A stretch of DNA of 64,000 nt from Anabaena sphaerica FACHB-251 (GTDB lineage: Bacteria > Cyanobacteriota > Cyanobacteriia > Cyanobacteriales > Nostocaceae). Location: NCBI RefSeq assembly GCF_014696825.1, contig NZ_JACJQU010000006.1:150542-214541 (forward strand), read 5' to 3'. Shown in pieces: positions 43,050-52,966 of this stretch. Numbering within the stretch: the first letter of the stretch is position 1; every line of letters starts with the position of its first letter. The position numbers and the translations under genes were made by a program. The notes below the pieces were generated by a model, which worked only from the letters and a program-made list of their open reading frames with translations, was not told where the DNA came from and did not search any database.

Positions 43050-43871
43050 TTATCGTAATTCAAACCCCAAATTATTCAGAATTTCCTTTAACCTATGCCG
43101 ACCAGATAAAGATTCAGCCGATGCTACCCTTTTACTAGAATGTTCCGACCAATCACCAGGAATATTCATCTTTTGCGAATCATAAAAATCTTTCATAACT
43201 TTGTCGTAGAGAGAAATTCCCTCATCCTGTTCTGCAAGTTGATAAGTTTCCCGATGCAGCACCACCGACTGAGGTAAACGGGGTTTCACAGCAACACTCA
43301 CAACAGGATCAGCATAACCAACACACAACCCAAATACAGCAACTACATGAGGAGGTAAATTCAAGATTTTGGCTACTTCTTCTGGTTGATTTCGCAATGC
43401 ACCAATATACACAGTTCCCAATCCCAAAGATTCAGCTGCTACTACCGCATTTTGCGCTGCTAAGGCTGCATCTATAGCCCCAACCAGAAACATTTCTAAA
43501 TAATCTAAACCTTGATATGGTAGTCCACGACTTTCAGCAATGTGAGTTAGTCTGGCTAAATCTGCTAACCACACTAAAAAGAGAGGACATTGACGAATAT
43601 GCGCTTGATTATTAGCTAGTTTTGATAATTCTTCTTTACGATTTCCATCTTCAACTGCTACCACACTCCAAGTTTGGAGATTGGAAGAAGTAGAAGCAGA
43701 TTGGGCAGCAGCAATTAAAACTTCTAAAGTTCCTGGGGGTAAAGCATCAGGTAAATAGGCGCGAATTGAACGATGGGATAACAGAGTTGCTAATGTGTCA
43801 CTCCAAGGAATATCTGGATTGAAGTTGCCATTACCATAACGATAATTGAGAAACTCATTTGGGTTAGTCAT
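43050..43871 (-). CDS. Nitroreductase family (FMN) oxidoreductase
   Basis: 273 aa. NfsA/FRP-like: HRSIRAYLPDALPPGTLEVL, AAAQSASTSSNLQTW, AAQNAVVAAESLGLGTVYIG and FGLCVGYAD. Uses FMN and NAD(P)H. Next to sulfonate genes it could supply reduced flavin, the job SsuE does for monooxygenases; that link is inferred. Confidence 0.8.
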   Translation of the reverse strand: MTNPNEFLNYRYGNGNFNPDIPWSDTLATLLSHRSIRAYLPDALPPGTLEVLIAAAQSASTSSNLQTWSVVAVEDGNRKEELSKLANNQAHIRQCPLFLVWLADLARLTHIAESRGLPYQGLDYLEMFLVGAIDAALAAQNAVVAAESLGLGTVYIGALRNQPEEVAKILNLPPHVVAVFGLCVGYADPVVSVAVKPRLPQSVVLHRETYQLAEQDEGISLYDKVMKDFYDSQKMNIPGDWSEHSSKRVASAESLSGRHRLKEILNNLGFELR

Positions 43872-43989
43872 TCGATTTTGGATTTTAGATTGACCACACT
43901 AATAAATTTGGGGGATTGTTACGATCAAGGAATTGTTGGTATTGATGGTTTTCTTTTTTCTTGCTGACGGCTGACTGGTTATTTAACAG

Positions 43990-44058
43990 GATTAAAGAAT
44001 TTTGATAAACAAGAAATCCTGTAAATCCTTAAATCCTGTAAAGTCTAATTCAGAAGCA
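43990..44058. repeat. AATCCTGTAAATCC repeat copy
   Basis: AAATCCTGTAAATCCTTAAA and CTAATTCAGAAG, same repeat family as 24051 and 34925. Confidence 0.65.
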
Positions 44059-45804
44059 TTAAAATCTGAAAGTGGTACGCAGCCAACCGACTACACTAGC
44101 AGGATTGCTGGCATCTGAATCTGGTGCTGTCACCCAAATAAATCCAGGTGTAATTTCAATATTATCAGTGAGTTTATATTTATACCATCCCTCAATGTGC
44201 AGTGAAGTATCTTTGTCTGCTTGACCCTTACCTGCTCCTAAATCTACATTTGAACTCAAACGAGTTAGTGTTGGTGCTTGACCTACAAAAAGAGCGCCTA
44301 AGCTACCTTTTTTACCCAAATCAGGAAATGTTATTCCTGCGCCCCAGTTCCATACCTGACCATCTCCATGCCCTAAATAACGATGGGCTGAATAGCCTAC
44401 AAAACCATTGACTGCTAACTTTGGATTAAGTTTATATAATGCCCCAATACCATAAAGGTTTCCCACAGTTCCCGCACCAGGTACGGTACTGTTTGCTAAG
44501 TTACTACCAGCAGCAGGTCCAAAGTTTGTTCCCCCTTGACCAATTGCACCTGGCGGACTGTAGGTGTTAGCATAACTTAAACCAAGGCGAAAATTTTTCT
44601 TGGGGCTAAAGTATGTTACTTGTCCAAAGGCGACATATCTGCCTGTAAATAAACCATTATTAGGTAAGGGGTTATTACCATTTGGCGCACTGTATGATGC
44701 CCCTAATTGCCACTGATCACTCAGATTATGGAGAATAGCAATTCCTGGACCTGTATCTCCATAGTTATAGACCATGTTCCGCCGAGAAAATCGTGTTATC
44801 CCATTAGAGAAAGAGCCTTCAAAGGGGTTGGTTGGTCCACTTAAACCTATTTCATTAGCTCCATCTGACTGAGCAAAGATGTTAAATTGTGTCTTTGGAC
44901 CAATAGGAAAACGATAACGAATACCACTAACAAAAATCTGATTGGGTTGAGCAGGATTAGGTCTACGATTATCGGCGGTTCTGCCATCAAATGTTCCAAA
45001 AAGCCCAGTCCTAGTTTGTCCCAAAGATTCAATATTTCCACCTGAAAGGACTAATCGCAGTTGATCTTTACCAGTAAAACTGGTGTTTAATGCTAATTGA
45101 ATTGCATTTTGAAATGTGATGGTACGGGGTGCGGGTTGCTTGGTGATCACGTTATTGCCCGCTAGAACACCTCCAAGTACGAACTGAACCTGACCGCTCA
45201 GTATGGTTGTTGTCGAGAACTGATTGGCTTCTATTTCTGCTGTTCTTGCTTCTAAGCTATCTAATCTCCCGCGTAATTGAGCCAGTTCGGTACTAAATTC
45301 TTCAGTTAGGCGCTGTATGGCTTCCAAATCTGTTTTTACCGCCAGATCAGATGTAGATGATGCAATAAGTTTATTGACTTGATCTAAACAAGCGTTTAAC
45401 CCTGCTGCAAATTCATAGCGACTTAAGGCACGATTACCTTTAAATGTGCTATCTGGATAACCAGCAATACAACCATAGCGTTCTACTAAAGATTGCAAAG
45501 CTTGAAAAGCCCAATCAGTTGGTTGGACATCTGAAAGCTGCGATACGGATGTAAGTTGTGACTCACTATCTTGGAACTCATCAGATGAAGAGGAAAGTTC
45601 TGGGTTAGGTTCTTTTTGGGCAATTATTTGAGTAACGTTGTTAGAATCAGGGATATTTATGCTGACGGTTGATAAAGTCTCTTTACCTGTCGTCTCCTTT
45701 TCTTCTCCTCTTTCACTAGCAAAAGATTTTGTACTAGCTGCTAAGACTAACAGGAATATAGACATTGGCAAGGTAAGCAATAAATTCCAAGTAGTTTTTT
45801 TCAT
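44059..45804 (-). CDS. Cyanobacterial SLH-domain porin (OprB/iron-uptake-porin type)
   Basis: 581 aa from the ATG at 45804. Signal peptide (about residues 1-30), then an S-layer-homology domain (VQPTDWAFQALQSLVERYGC, GYPDSTFKGNRALSRYEFA). A coiled coil near residues 155-190 (LRGRLDSLEARTAEIEA) precedes a beta barrel ending in the aromatic RTTFRF. It anchors to peptidoglycan polysaccharide and forms an outer-membrane channel. Sharing the putative operator with the ssu genes suggests a route for organosulfur compounds (inference). Confidence 0.85.
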   Translation of the reverse strand: MKKTTWNLLLTLPMSIFLLVLAASTKSFASERGEEKETTGKETLSTVSINIPDSNNVTQIIAQKEPNPELSSSSDEFQDSESQLTSVSQLSDVQPTDWAFQALQSLVERYGCIAGYPDSTFKGNRALSRYEFAAGLNACLDQVNKLIASSTSDLAVKTDLEAIQRLTEEFSTELAQLRGRLDSLEARTAEIEANQFSTTTILSGQVQFVLGGVLAGNNVITKQPAPRTITFQNAIQLALNTSFTGKDQLRLVLSGGNIESLGQTRTGLFGTFDGRTADNRRPNPAQPNQIFVSGIRYRFPIGPKTQFNIFAQSDGANEIGLSGPTNPFEGSFSNGITRFSRRNMVYNYGDTGPGIAILHNLSDQWQLGASYSAPNGNNPLPNNGLFTGRYVAFGQVTYFSPKKNFRLGLSYANTYSPPGAIGQGGTNFGPAAGSNLANSTVPGAGTVGNLYGIGALYKLNPKLAVNGFVGYSAHRYLGHGDGQVWNWGAGITFPDLGKKGSLGALFVGQAPTLTRLSSNVDLGAGKGQADKDTSLHIEGWYKYKLTDNIEITPGFIWVTAPDSDASNPASVVGWLRTTFRF

Positions 45805-46259
45805 TTTGATTGATAACCCCACACACACAGAATTAAAGCCGACACGAAATTACATAGAATTTCGCACTTACCACAGAAAAAAAATGCAACTTCTTAGATA
45901 GAACTTTCTTGTAGGTCTATCTGGGTTATTTGTGTATTTTTAATGACATTAAAGCCTATAGTAGTGACACAATTACCTTATGTACTAAAACAATATACGG
46001 TAATTTGGTCGAAATACTGTAGTTAATAATTGATAAGTAGCACTATTTCATAAAACAACTAAAATTTGAGTATTGATGGATACATTTTTTATAATTTTAA
46101 ATTAATTGCTACAAAGGGTTGTCTATCTAGTTTGGGTATGATAGTATACGTTTTAAACTATTAACTCCTGTAAATCACTAGATTTAGTGTAGTTTTAGAA
46201 GATAGTCATATTCTTAGTTTTTGTAGCAAAATAGATTTAAGGAGCATTATTCAAACATT
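45805..46259. other. Divergent promoter region, porin / aldo-keto reductase
   Basis: AT-rich, no gene. Contains the putative operator at 45996-46022, midway between the two start codons. Confidence 0.5.
45996..46022. promoter_or_regulatory. Putative operator TACGGTA-N12-TACTGTAG (site B)
   Basis: Exact form of the motif, 192 bp from the porin start and 238 bp from the reductase start. Confidence 0.6.
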
Positions 46260-47300
46260 ATGAAATACAACCAACTTGGTGCAAGCGACCTCAATGTTTC
46301 AGAAATTTGCTTGGGAACGATGACCTATGGGCATCAAAATACTATTGAGGAGGCGCATCAACAACTTGATTATGCTGTTTCCCAAGGGATAAATTTCCTA
46401 GATGCTGCGGAAATGTATCCTGTACCTCCTCGTGGTGAAACCCAAGGAAAAACTGAGGCTTATATTGGTGAATGGTTGAAGAAACAACAACGAGATAAAT
46501 TGGTAGTTGCTACAAAAATTGCAGGTCCTGGTCGTCCTTTTTCCTGGTTGAGAGGTGGAAATAATAAAGTTGACCGTGATAATATTACACAGGCGGTAAA
46601 TGATAGTTTGCAGAGATTACAAACTGATTATATAGATTTGTATCAAATTCATTGGCCTGATCGTTATGTTCCTACATTTGGACAGACAAGTTATAATCCA
46701 GAATTAGAAAGGGAAACTGTACCTATTGCGGAACAGTTACAGACGTTTGCTGATGTGATTAAAGCTGGAAAGATTCGCTATTTGGGTTTAAGCAATGAAA
46801 CTCCTTGGGGAGTAAGTGAGTTTGTTCGCATTGCTAATGATTTGGGATTACCTAAAGTTTTGACAACTCAAAATGCTTACAATTTACTCAATCGTAATTT
46901 TGAATCAGGTTTAGCTGAAGTTTCTCGTTATACAGATGTGGGTTTATTGGCTTATAGTCCTCTTGGATTTGGGTTTTTAACTGGTAAGTATATCGAGAAT
47001 CAACAGTTAGAAAATACAAGAATATCCTTGTTTCCTGGTTTTGGACAACGTTATTTGAAACCTAATGTACAAGAAGCGGTTAAGGCTTATGCAGAACTTG
47101 CTAAAAAGTATAACCTCTCACCTGCTCAATTAGCGATCGCATTTGTCAAAAGTCGCTGGTTTGTGAAAAGTACAATTATTGGCGCAACAACTTTGGCACA
47201 ATTGCAAGAAAATATAGATAGTGTCAATGTGGTTTTGGATAAAGAGATTTTTGCAGAAATAGATGCAATTCATACTCGTTATCCTAATCCAGCACCTTAA
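46260..47300 (+). CDS. Aldo/keto reductase
   Basis: 346 aa (AKR, Tas/YajO-like). NADPH TIM barrel: SEICLGTMTYGHQN, INFLDAAEMYP with the catalytic Asp/Tyr, KLVVATKI with the Lys, YIDLYQIHWPD with the His. Reduces aldehydes or ketones; substrate unknown. Divergent from the porin. Confidence 0.88.
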   Translation: MKYNQLGASDLNVSEICLGTMTYGHQNTIEEAHQQLDYAVSQGINFLDAAEMYPVPPRGETQGKTEAYIGEWLKKQQRDKLVVATKIAGPGRPFSWLRGGNNKVDRDNITQAVNDSLQRLQTDYIDLYQIHWPDRYVPTFGQTSYNPELERETVPIAEQLQTFADVIKAGKIRYLGLSNETPWGVSEFVRIANDLGLPKVLTTQNAYNLLNRNFESGLAEVSRYTDVGLLAYSPLGFGFLTGKYIENQQLENTRISLFPGFGQRYLKPNVQEAVKAYAELAKKYNLSPAQLAIAFVKSRWFVKSTIIGATTLAQLQENIDSVNVVLDKEIFAEIDAIHTRYPNPAP

Positions 47301-47375
47301 CCGAGTTTTGTAAAAAAATACAAAGCGAGATTCTCACCTCACTTAAGAAGTAGCTTGGCACAATTAAATATAAAG

Positions 47376-47511
47376 CCTCTCTCCAAACCTCTCCCCTGCT
47401 AGGGGAGAGGCTTTAACTCCCCCTTCCAGCAACAAAAGTCTTTCTGCTTCCCTCTCCTTGTAGGAGAGGGTTAGGGAGAGGTAGAGAAGGGGGTTGGGGG
47501 GTTAGGTTTAT
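47376..47511. repeat. CCTCTCC/GGAGAGG palindromic repeats
   Basis: Several short inverted repeats (CCTCTCCAAACCTCTCCCCT, AGGGGAGAGG, then GAGGGTTAGGGAGAGG and GGGGGGTTAGG). Same family as 56870-56962. Confidence 0.7.
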
Positions 47512-47518
47512 ATTATAT

Positions 47519-47537
47519 TTTTTAACGCCCACTTAAT
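47519..47537. mobile_element. Solo end of the TAAGTAAG-type MITE
   Basis: TTTTTTAACGCCCACTTAA matches the right end of the elements at 9083-9212 and 21940-22066; no partner end was found. Confidence 0.5.
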
Positions 47538-47571
47538 ATTAGTGGTGGTGAAAGTTTCTCTAGAAAAAACA

Positions 47572-48297
47572 ATGTTACTATCTGATTCTGTTACTATTAC
47601 TGATGTAGAAGCAGCGCAAAAACGGCTTTTGGGTATTGCTCATCAAACACCAGTAATTACCTCTGATACCGTCAATGAACTGACTCAAAGCCAAGTATTT
47701 TTTAAATGCGAAAACTTTCAACGCACAGGAGCATTTAAGTTTCGTGGTGCTTATAATGCCTTAGTGCAATTATCAGTAGAACAGAAAATAAAAGGGGTGA
47801 TCACCTATTCTTCAGGAAATCATGCCCAAGCCATAGCTTTAGCCGGAAAATTACTCAATATTCCCACCACTGTAGTTATGCCCGATGATGCACCCGCAGT
47901 CAAACAAACTGCTACTCGCGGCTATGGTGCAGAAGTCATTTTGTACAACCGTGACACAACTAACCGGGAAGAATTAACTAAAAATCTCGCAACAGAACGC
48001 CAATTAACTTTAATTCCACCTTATGATCATCCTCATGTCATTGCTGGACAAGGTACAACTGCATTAGAACTAATTCAAGAAGTTGGTTCACTGGACTTGT
48101 TATTAGTATGTTGCGGTGGTGGTGGATTAATTTCTGGTTGTGCGATCGCTACAAAAGCACTGTTACCTAATTGTAAAATAATTGGTGTAGAACCAGAATT
48201 AGCTGATGATGCTACTCGCTCTTTTTACACCAAAACCCTGCAAACTGTACATAATCCCCAGACCATTGCTGATGGTGTCAGGAGTCGAACTCATTGA
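47572..48297 (+). pseudogene. Truncated threonine dehydratase-like (ammonia-lyase) gene
   Basis: 241 aa from the ATG at 47572, against about 320 for the family. PLP enzyme: NFQRTGAFKFRGA with the Schiff-base Lys, TYSSGNHAQAIA, VVMPDDAPAVK and the phosphate loop CCGGGGLISG. It ends just after TIADGVR, where intact proteins continue with ~80 residues. The last codons SRTH are not family-like. Threo-3-hydroxyaspartate ammonia-lyase or threonine dehydratase; probably inactive. Confidence 0.75.
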
Positions 48298-48413
48298 TTA
48301 ACTGGTAAAGTCCAGTATCTTGATAAAGATAGCGTAGATTTAAAATTAAGGATCTCACAGATCACCAGAAAAAGCCACAAAAATAACCTCCATGTGATAT
48401 TTTAAGTACAAAA

Positions 48414-48440
48414 TACGGTAAATTGATTGATATACTGTAG
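48414..48440 (+). promoter_or_regulatory. Putative operator TACGGTA-N12-TACTGTAG (site C)
   Basis: Exact motif ending 56 bp before the ATG of the dead ssuA gene. Confidence 0.6.
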
Positions 48441-48496
48441 TTTTGTAATCAATTAACTTCAGTCCAAATATTCTATTGACCTTAACCACCTGAGTA

Positions 48497-48884
48497 ATGT
48501 TGACTAAATTTTCTCTATTTCGACCATTGGAAGCTGGAATCACCTTTCTGAAAAATATCAAAAGCAGAACATCCGCACTTTTTTTTACTATTTGTAGTTG
48601 GACTAAGTTTGACTTTTGTTATTTCGGCTTGCTCTCCTAACACCAGCGAAAATAATGGGACAACTCAGACAGCAAAAACAACTAAAACCGCTATTTCAAG
48701 TCCAACTTCTAACAATATGGTAGTTCGCATTGGCTATCAAAAAGCTGCAACTGTCCTCTACGCATTAAAAGCAAAAGGGTAATTAGAAAAAGCTTTAAAA
48801 GCTTCTGGTGCTTCTGTGACTTGGACTGAATTTCCCGCAGTGACACCCATGTTAGAAGCTTTAAATCAGCAATTACTACACTTT
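48497..48884 (+). pseudogene. Third ssuA-like gene, frameshifted and truncated
   Basis: Starts at ATG 48497 (LTKFSLFRPLEAGITFLKN). One T missing in a T8 run (about 48579-48586) breaks the signal peptide; restoring it gives LLFVVGLSLTFVISACSPN, a lipobox. The frame continues NMVVRIGYQKAATVLYALKA, hits TAA in place of a probable Glu codon, then LEKALKASGASVTWTEFP and VTPMLEALNQ before homology stops. Two lesions plus loss of most of the gene. Confidence 0.8.
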
Positions 48885-49427
48885 TTACCAGTGGTAAAAT
48901 ATGTGATCATCAAAATTATTGTAAAATTGCAACCGAGCAGTTCCCACAACTAAATTATTTGCCTTTTCACCAGAGGAAATAACATGAACTCGATATAGAT
49001 AAATACCTTCGCTGGTAGGATTATAAAAAGGTTTCAAACCGATGGTAATTGTTTTACTTGAAGAAACTGGTTGATCAAAAGTAACAATCACAGTTTGCGG
49101 TTGATTTGGACTTTTAGCTAGGGTAATACCTAGCTTTTCTTTTTGTCCACTTGTTTCTACAAAAGCAAAACTGTTTTTTTGATTGAATTCAATATTTTCT
49201 ACACCTTCTATTTGTGTCAAAACAAATTGTTGTAATTGCCAATTAGCCAGAGATTCTGGTAATTTGATTGTAAAATAATAAGTTGCGTCCCAAGAACCTG
49301 TTTGATTGTAAGTTGTTTTGGCAGTTAACAACGGTTTTGGTGGTATCCCGTAGGTACTAGGCATAGATAGCAAAAAGATTCCTGTACTAATAGCTAGGGT
49401 TTTACACAGAGTTTTGAAGCTGTTCAT
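48885..49427 (-). CDS. DUF2808 family exported protein
   Basis: 180 aa. Signal peptide (about residues 1-28, ending STYGIP), then AKTTYNQTGSWDATYYFTIK, LPESLANWQLQQFVLTQIEG and the GLKPFYNPTSEGIYLYRVHV motif of DUF2808. Periplasmic or surface protein of unknown function, common in cyanobacteria. Confidence 0.85.
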   Translation of the reverse strand: MNSFKTLCKTLAISTGIFLLSMPSTYGIPPKPLLTAKTTYNQTGSWDATYYFTIKLPESLANWQLQQFVLTQIEGVENIEFNQKNSFAFVETSGQKEKLGITLAKSPNQPQTVIVTFDQPVSSSKTITIGLKPFYNPTSEGIYLYRVHVISSGEKANNLVVGTARLQFYNNFDDHIFYHW

Positions 49428-49980
49428 ATTTTTAGGATTTGATATTTTAAATAGGTTTTTCTATTGAATTACACCCTTTCAGTTTAGCAAGTGTAAGTCA
49501 CTAATAATTACACATATTAGTTAAATTTAATTGTCCTAATTCCTATCTGATTAAGTAGACTAAATGAGAGGTTATATTGCAATACCACTCGTTTAACTAA
49601 ATTAAGTCAGATTCTCTCATTGTTGTTTGGGTAATTTTATTAATAAATGTTAAGTAATTTTATGTTTTTTATCTCACGCAGAGGCGCAAAGGAAAAAAGA
49701 AGGAGAGAAGAAAATGAAACCGACGGATTTAGATCCCCGACTTCTTTGAATGATCTTCATTATTTACAAAAAATTGAATTAAGAAGTCGGGGATCTTTCG
49801 TACCTGGCTTAACTTATATTCATTATTTGTTAATTTTTCTGATTTGTTGCATAGCCTCTTGATAGTCTATTTCTTTACCTTTTTTTTGATATACAGCACT
49901 TTTCTTTTTAAAGTACCACACCTCAATACCTACAAGGTTTATGGGACAACGGGTCTAGGATTTCATTTTGTACCAAATTG
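49428..49980. other. Intergenic region with two repeats
   Basis: Contains the CTCACGCAGAGGCGCAAAGG repeat (about 49671-49690) and hairpin copy 5 (49731-49796). No gene is seen. Confidence 0.55.
49731..49796. repeat. Hairpin element, AGATCCCCGACTTCT family (copy 5)
   Basis: Perfect 15-bp terminal inverted repeat; the loop differs from the other copies. Confidence 0.88.
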
Positions 49981-50035
49981 TTACACAAAATGCTGTATAT
50001 TTGCGGCTGTTTGGAAATCTTTAATTGCACCCTGC

Positions 50036-50965
50036 TTATCTCCTAATATAGAACGCTTTGTTAGGATCAATCTTGATAGCCTGAGTGTAATCCTCAATAG
50101 CACCCTGCTTATCTGCTAAATCATCACGGGCATTTCCTCGGATGAAGTAAGCTAAGGCCAAGTTAGGATCAATCTTGATAGCCTGAGTCCAATCCTCAAT
50201 AGCACCCTGCTTATCTCCTAGATAATAACGGGCAAGACCTCTGTAAAAATAAGCATCTTTATTATTTGGTTTCAGTTGCAATACTTGAGTATAATAAGTA
50301 ATAGCATTGTGATAATCTTCTTTCTCAAGACACTCATTACCCAGTCGCATATATTCGTCAGCTTCAGAAGATGTCAAACTCTCTAAATAGCTGCGTAAAC
50401 CCCCAGAATAAGGCAATTCATCTATTCCCACCAAGGCTTTACCAGCAGACAAAGTAATCATATTTGTTGGTAAAAATCCCGCCAAAATCAGATTGTATTC
50501 AGCCTGAGCCTCGCTGACTTCTTCTTGAATTAAAATACAAACTAGAACAGAATTTTTTTCAATTTCTTCTTGACTAATTGACCATTGAATTTTATCAAAG
50601 TTGCCATTACGGGCTTTAACCTGAATACCAATTGATGAGTCAGAAGTTAAGGTAAAATCAACTTTTCCATCACCACCAATGTGCTTTTCATAGTCAACTT
50701 CCGTGACAAAATCAGCTAAACGGGATTTAACAACTTCCTCACCCAACTTCCCCTTCATGTTGTTGATAAAGTAATTTTGGGGATCATTTGGTTTATACTT
50801 TCTGATCATCTCCCAGCAAAAATTTCGTAATGGCTTTGATCTCTCATCAGAAATGACAGTTAATTCACTATGCTGACCTTTTTCGTCCCAATGGAGTAAT
50901 TTAGCAGATTTAAGTCTTTGAATAAAATCAGTCTGTTGTGCCTTGAGTGGTGTTGTCCAGTCCAT
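50036..50965 (-). CDS. DUF4365 nuclease-like domain plus TPR protein, frameshifted tail
   Basis: 309 aa. Residues ~75-205 resemble DUF4365 (PD-(D/E)XK fold): KLGEEVVKSRLADF, KVDFTLTSDSSIGIQVKARN, where D and QVK fit the D...(D/E)XK pattern. Residues ~205-305 are TPRs of the LGDKQGAIEDWTQAIKIDPN type. The frame ends early at FYIRR; an overlapping frame to 49981 continues the TPR pattern (LGDKQGAIKDFQTAANIQ), so a small deletion truncated the last repeat. The protein may still work. Confidence 0.7.
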   Translation of the reverse strand: MDWTTPLKAQQTDFIQRLKSAKLLHWDEKGQHSELTVISDERSKPLRNFCWEMIRKYKPNDPQNYFINNMKGKLGEEVVKSRLADFVTEVDYEKHIGGDGKVDFTLTSDSSIGIQVKARNGNFDKIQWSISQEEIEKNSVLVCILIQEEVSEAQAEYNLILAGFLPTNMITLSAGKALVGIDELPYSGGLRSYLESLTSSEADEYMRLGNECLEKEDYHNAITYYTQVLQLKPNNKDAYFYRGLARYYLGDKQGAIEDWTQAIKIDPNLALAYFIRGNARDDLADKQGAIEDYTQAIKIDPNKAFYIRR

Positions 50966-51089
50966 ATTGGTTTAAATTTACTCTAGCGATATTTTTAGAT
51001 AGAATGTGAATAAGAAAATTTAAGCCTACAGATGCAACACCTCAAGAGATTGGATAGGTAATTGCTCAAGTAGGGTAAATTTGTAAGGG

Positions 51090-51452
51090 TTAAAATTTAT
51101 CCACAACAGTTGTTTGAACAGTGGATCTAATTGCATAATTAACTCCTGAGCAATCAATTAGAATACACGGCATAGGCTCAAATAACCACAATTCTAAATC
51201 CGAACGCGCTATGCTAAAAGCAATAGTTTCTTTATCTGCAAGTGTTCTGAGAGAATCTGTAGCTTTTAATTGTAAGTAAATTTGACCGTTTTCAATTTCA
51301 CTATTTATATTATATGTGAAAAGAATTAAATCAAACCCATAATCATACTCAACTCTTTCTACGGAATAACCACATAAAAACACATATCGTTCAACATGAT
51401 TTACGCTCAAATCTGCTATTATATGTTCTCTAGGTCGTTTCTTTTTTGCCAT
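51090..51452 (-). CDS. DUF4365-like small protein
   Basis: 120 aa. Nuclease-fold-like core: YDYGFDLILFTYN, GQIYLQLKATDS (D...QxK), then AFSIARSDLELW. Resembles DUF4365 without other domains. It lies upstream of the DUF4365-TPR gene on the same strand, 125 bp apart; a joint role is possible but not shown. Confidence 0.6.
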   Translation of the reverse strand: MAKKKRPREHIIADLSVNHVERYVFLCGYSVERVEYDYGFDLILFTYNINSEIENGQIYLQLKATDSLRTLADKETIAFSIARSDLELWLFEPMPCILIDCSGVNYAIRSTVQTTVVDKF

Positions 51453-51515
51453 TAATTAACTTTACCTAAACCTTGGTGAATTATACTGAAAAAATACAGA
51501 TATTGTTTCAGGTTT

Positions 51516-51959
51516 CTACTGCAACGGCAAAGCATAATTGTAAAACTCTTCATTCTTAATGTAATCTCTTGCTTCATAGAGTTTTTGCGCGGTTATGTTA
51601 GAAATTTGAGTAGATAAAATTACTCTAACTGCTCCACTCTGTTTTGCGTATTCTTCTGCAACACTCATTAATAACTTTGCAATTCCCCTCCGACGATATG
51701 ACTCTTCCACATACAAATCGTTCAATATCCATACTCGTTTCATCGACACTGAAGAAAAGCTGGGATAAAGCTGAGTAAATCCAACTAATTCCCCATTGTC
51801 AGTAGCTGCAAATACTACTGAGTCATTATTCTCAAAACGTTCTTTGAGAAACTTCTTGGCCGCTTCAAGGTTTGATGCCTGATTGTAAAAAATACGATAC
51901 CGATCAAATAGGACTGAAACACTTTCAAGATGATTAATATTAGCTAAGAAAATTTCCAT
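51516..51959 (-). CDS. GNAT family N-acetyltransferase
   Basis: 147 aa. Acetyl-CoA-binding motif A: ILNDLYVEESYRRRGIAKLL; then LSTQISNITAQKLYEARDY. Substrate unknown. Confidence 0.88.
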   Translation of the reverse strand: MEIFLANINHLESVSVLFDRYRIFYNQASNLEAAKKFLKERFENNDSVVFAATDNGELVGFTQLYPSFSSVSMKRVWILNDLYVEESYRRRGIAKLLMSVAEEYAKQSGAVRVILSTQISNITAQKLYEARDYIKNEEFYNYALPLQ

Positions 51960-52111
51960 TGAGTCTCCTCATCACTTCTATACAGTTTATACCTATGATG
52001 TAGCAAGCTGTAAACATCGAGAAACAAAACAGGGTCTTGACTTTTAGCAGAAATATGTAAAACTAATATTTAGATAAACTAAATATTTGAAAAAGGAAGT
52101 AAATCCTACTC

Positions 52112-52966
52112 GTGACGAAACTTACGGGAAGAATAGAATCTGCGGAAATACCTGCACAAGTTCCAAAGTCAGTAATATTGCAAACCTTGGAACTGACGCG
52201 CCGCTTTGAAAAATCAACAGCCGTTGATACTTTAAATATATCCGTTGCATCTGGAGAAGTTTTTGGTTTACTCGGTCCCAACGGTGCGGGAAAAAGTACA
52301 GTAATTAAGATGTTAACAACCTTGCTACCAGTCAGTAGCGGGAAAGCATACTTAGCCGGTTATGATGTGACTCGTCAACCTGATGCAGTCAGAAGAGTCA
52401 TAGGTTATGTACCCCAGGCTTTATCGGCAGATGGGACTTTAACAGGTTATGAAAATCTGTTAATATTCTCTAAATTGTATGATATTCCCCCTCGACGCAG
52501 AAAACAGCAAATCGCGGAAGTGCTGGAATTTATGGGTTTAGAGGATGTAGCACATCGTTTAGTGAGAACCTTCTCTGGGGGAATGATTCGGAAACTGGAA
52601 ATTGCCCAAGCCATTTTACATCAACCCCAAATCTTATTTCTAGATGAGCCAACAGTCGGATTAGATCCAGTTGCAAGAACACAAGTATGGCAACTTGTAC
52701 AGCAACTTCGTAGAGAATACGGTACAACCATCTTTTTAACTACCCACTTTTTAGAAGAAGCGGATAATCTTTGCAATCAAGTGGTGATTATGAACCAAGG
52801 TAAAGAAATTATCACTGGTTCACCCGCAGACTTAAAAGCCGCTATCGGCAACCCAGAAGCAACTTTAGATGATGTCTTCATCCACTACGCAGGAAATCAA
52901 TTAGTATCAGGAGTGAGTTACAGTGAAACTGCAAGAACCAGACGTACCACTCAACGGTTGGGCTGA
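52112..52966 (+). CDS. ABC-2 type exporter ATPase (DrrA/NodI-like)
   Basis: 284 aa, GTG start at 52112. Walker A GPNGAGKST, signature FSGGMIRKLEIAQ, Walker B ILFLDEPTVGLDP, switch FLTTHFLEEAD. Overlaps the permease gene by 44 bp. With the permease, MarR and MFS genes it forms an efflux-type operon. Confidence 0.88.
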   Translation: MTKLTGRIESAEIPAQVPKSVILQTLELTRRFEKSTAVDTLNISVASGEVFGLLGPNGAGKSTVIKMLTTLLPVSSGKAYLAGYDVTRQPDAVRRVIGYVPQALSADGTLTGYENLLIFSKLYDIPPRRRKQQIAEVLEFMGLEDVAHRLVRTFSGGMIRKLEIAQAILHQPQILFLDEPTVGLDPVARTQVWQLVQQLRREYGTTIFLTTHFLEEADNLCNQVVIMNQGKEIITGSPADLKAAIGNPEATLDDVFIHYAGNQLVSGVSYSETARTRRTTQRLG

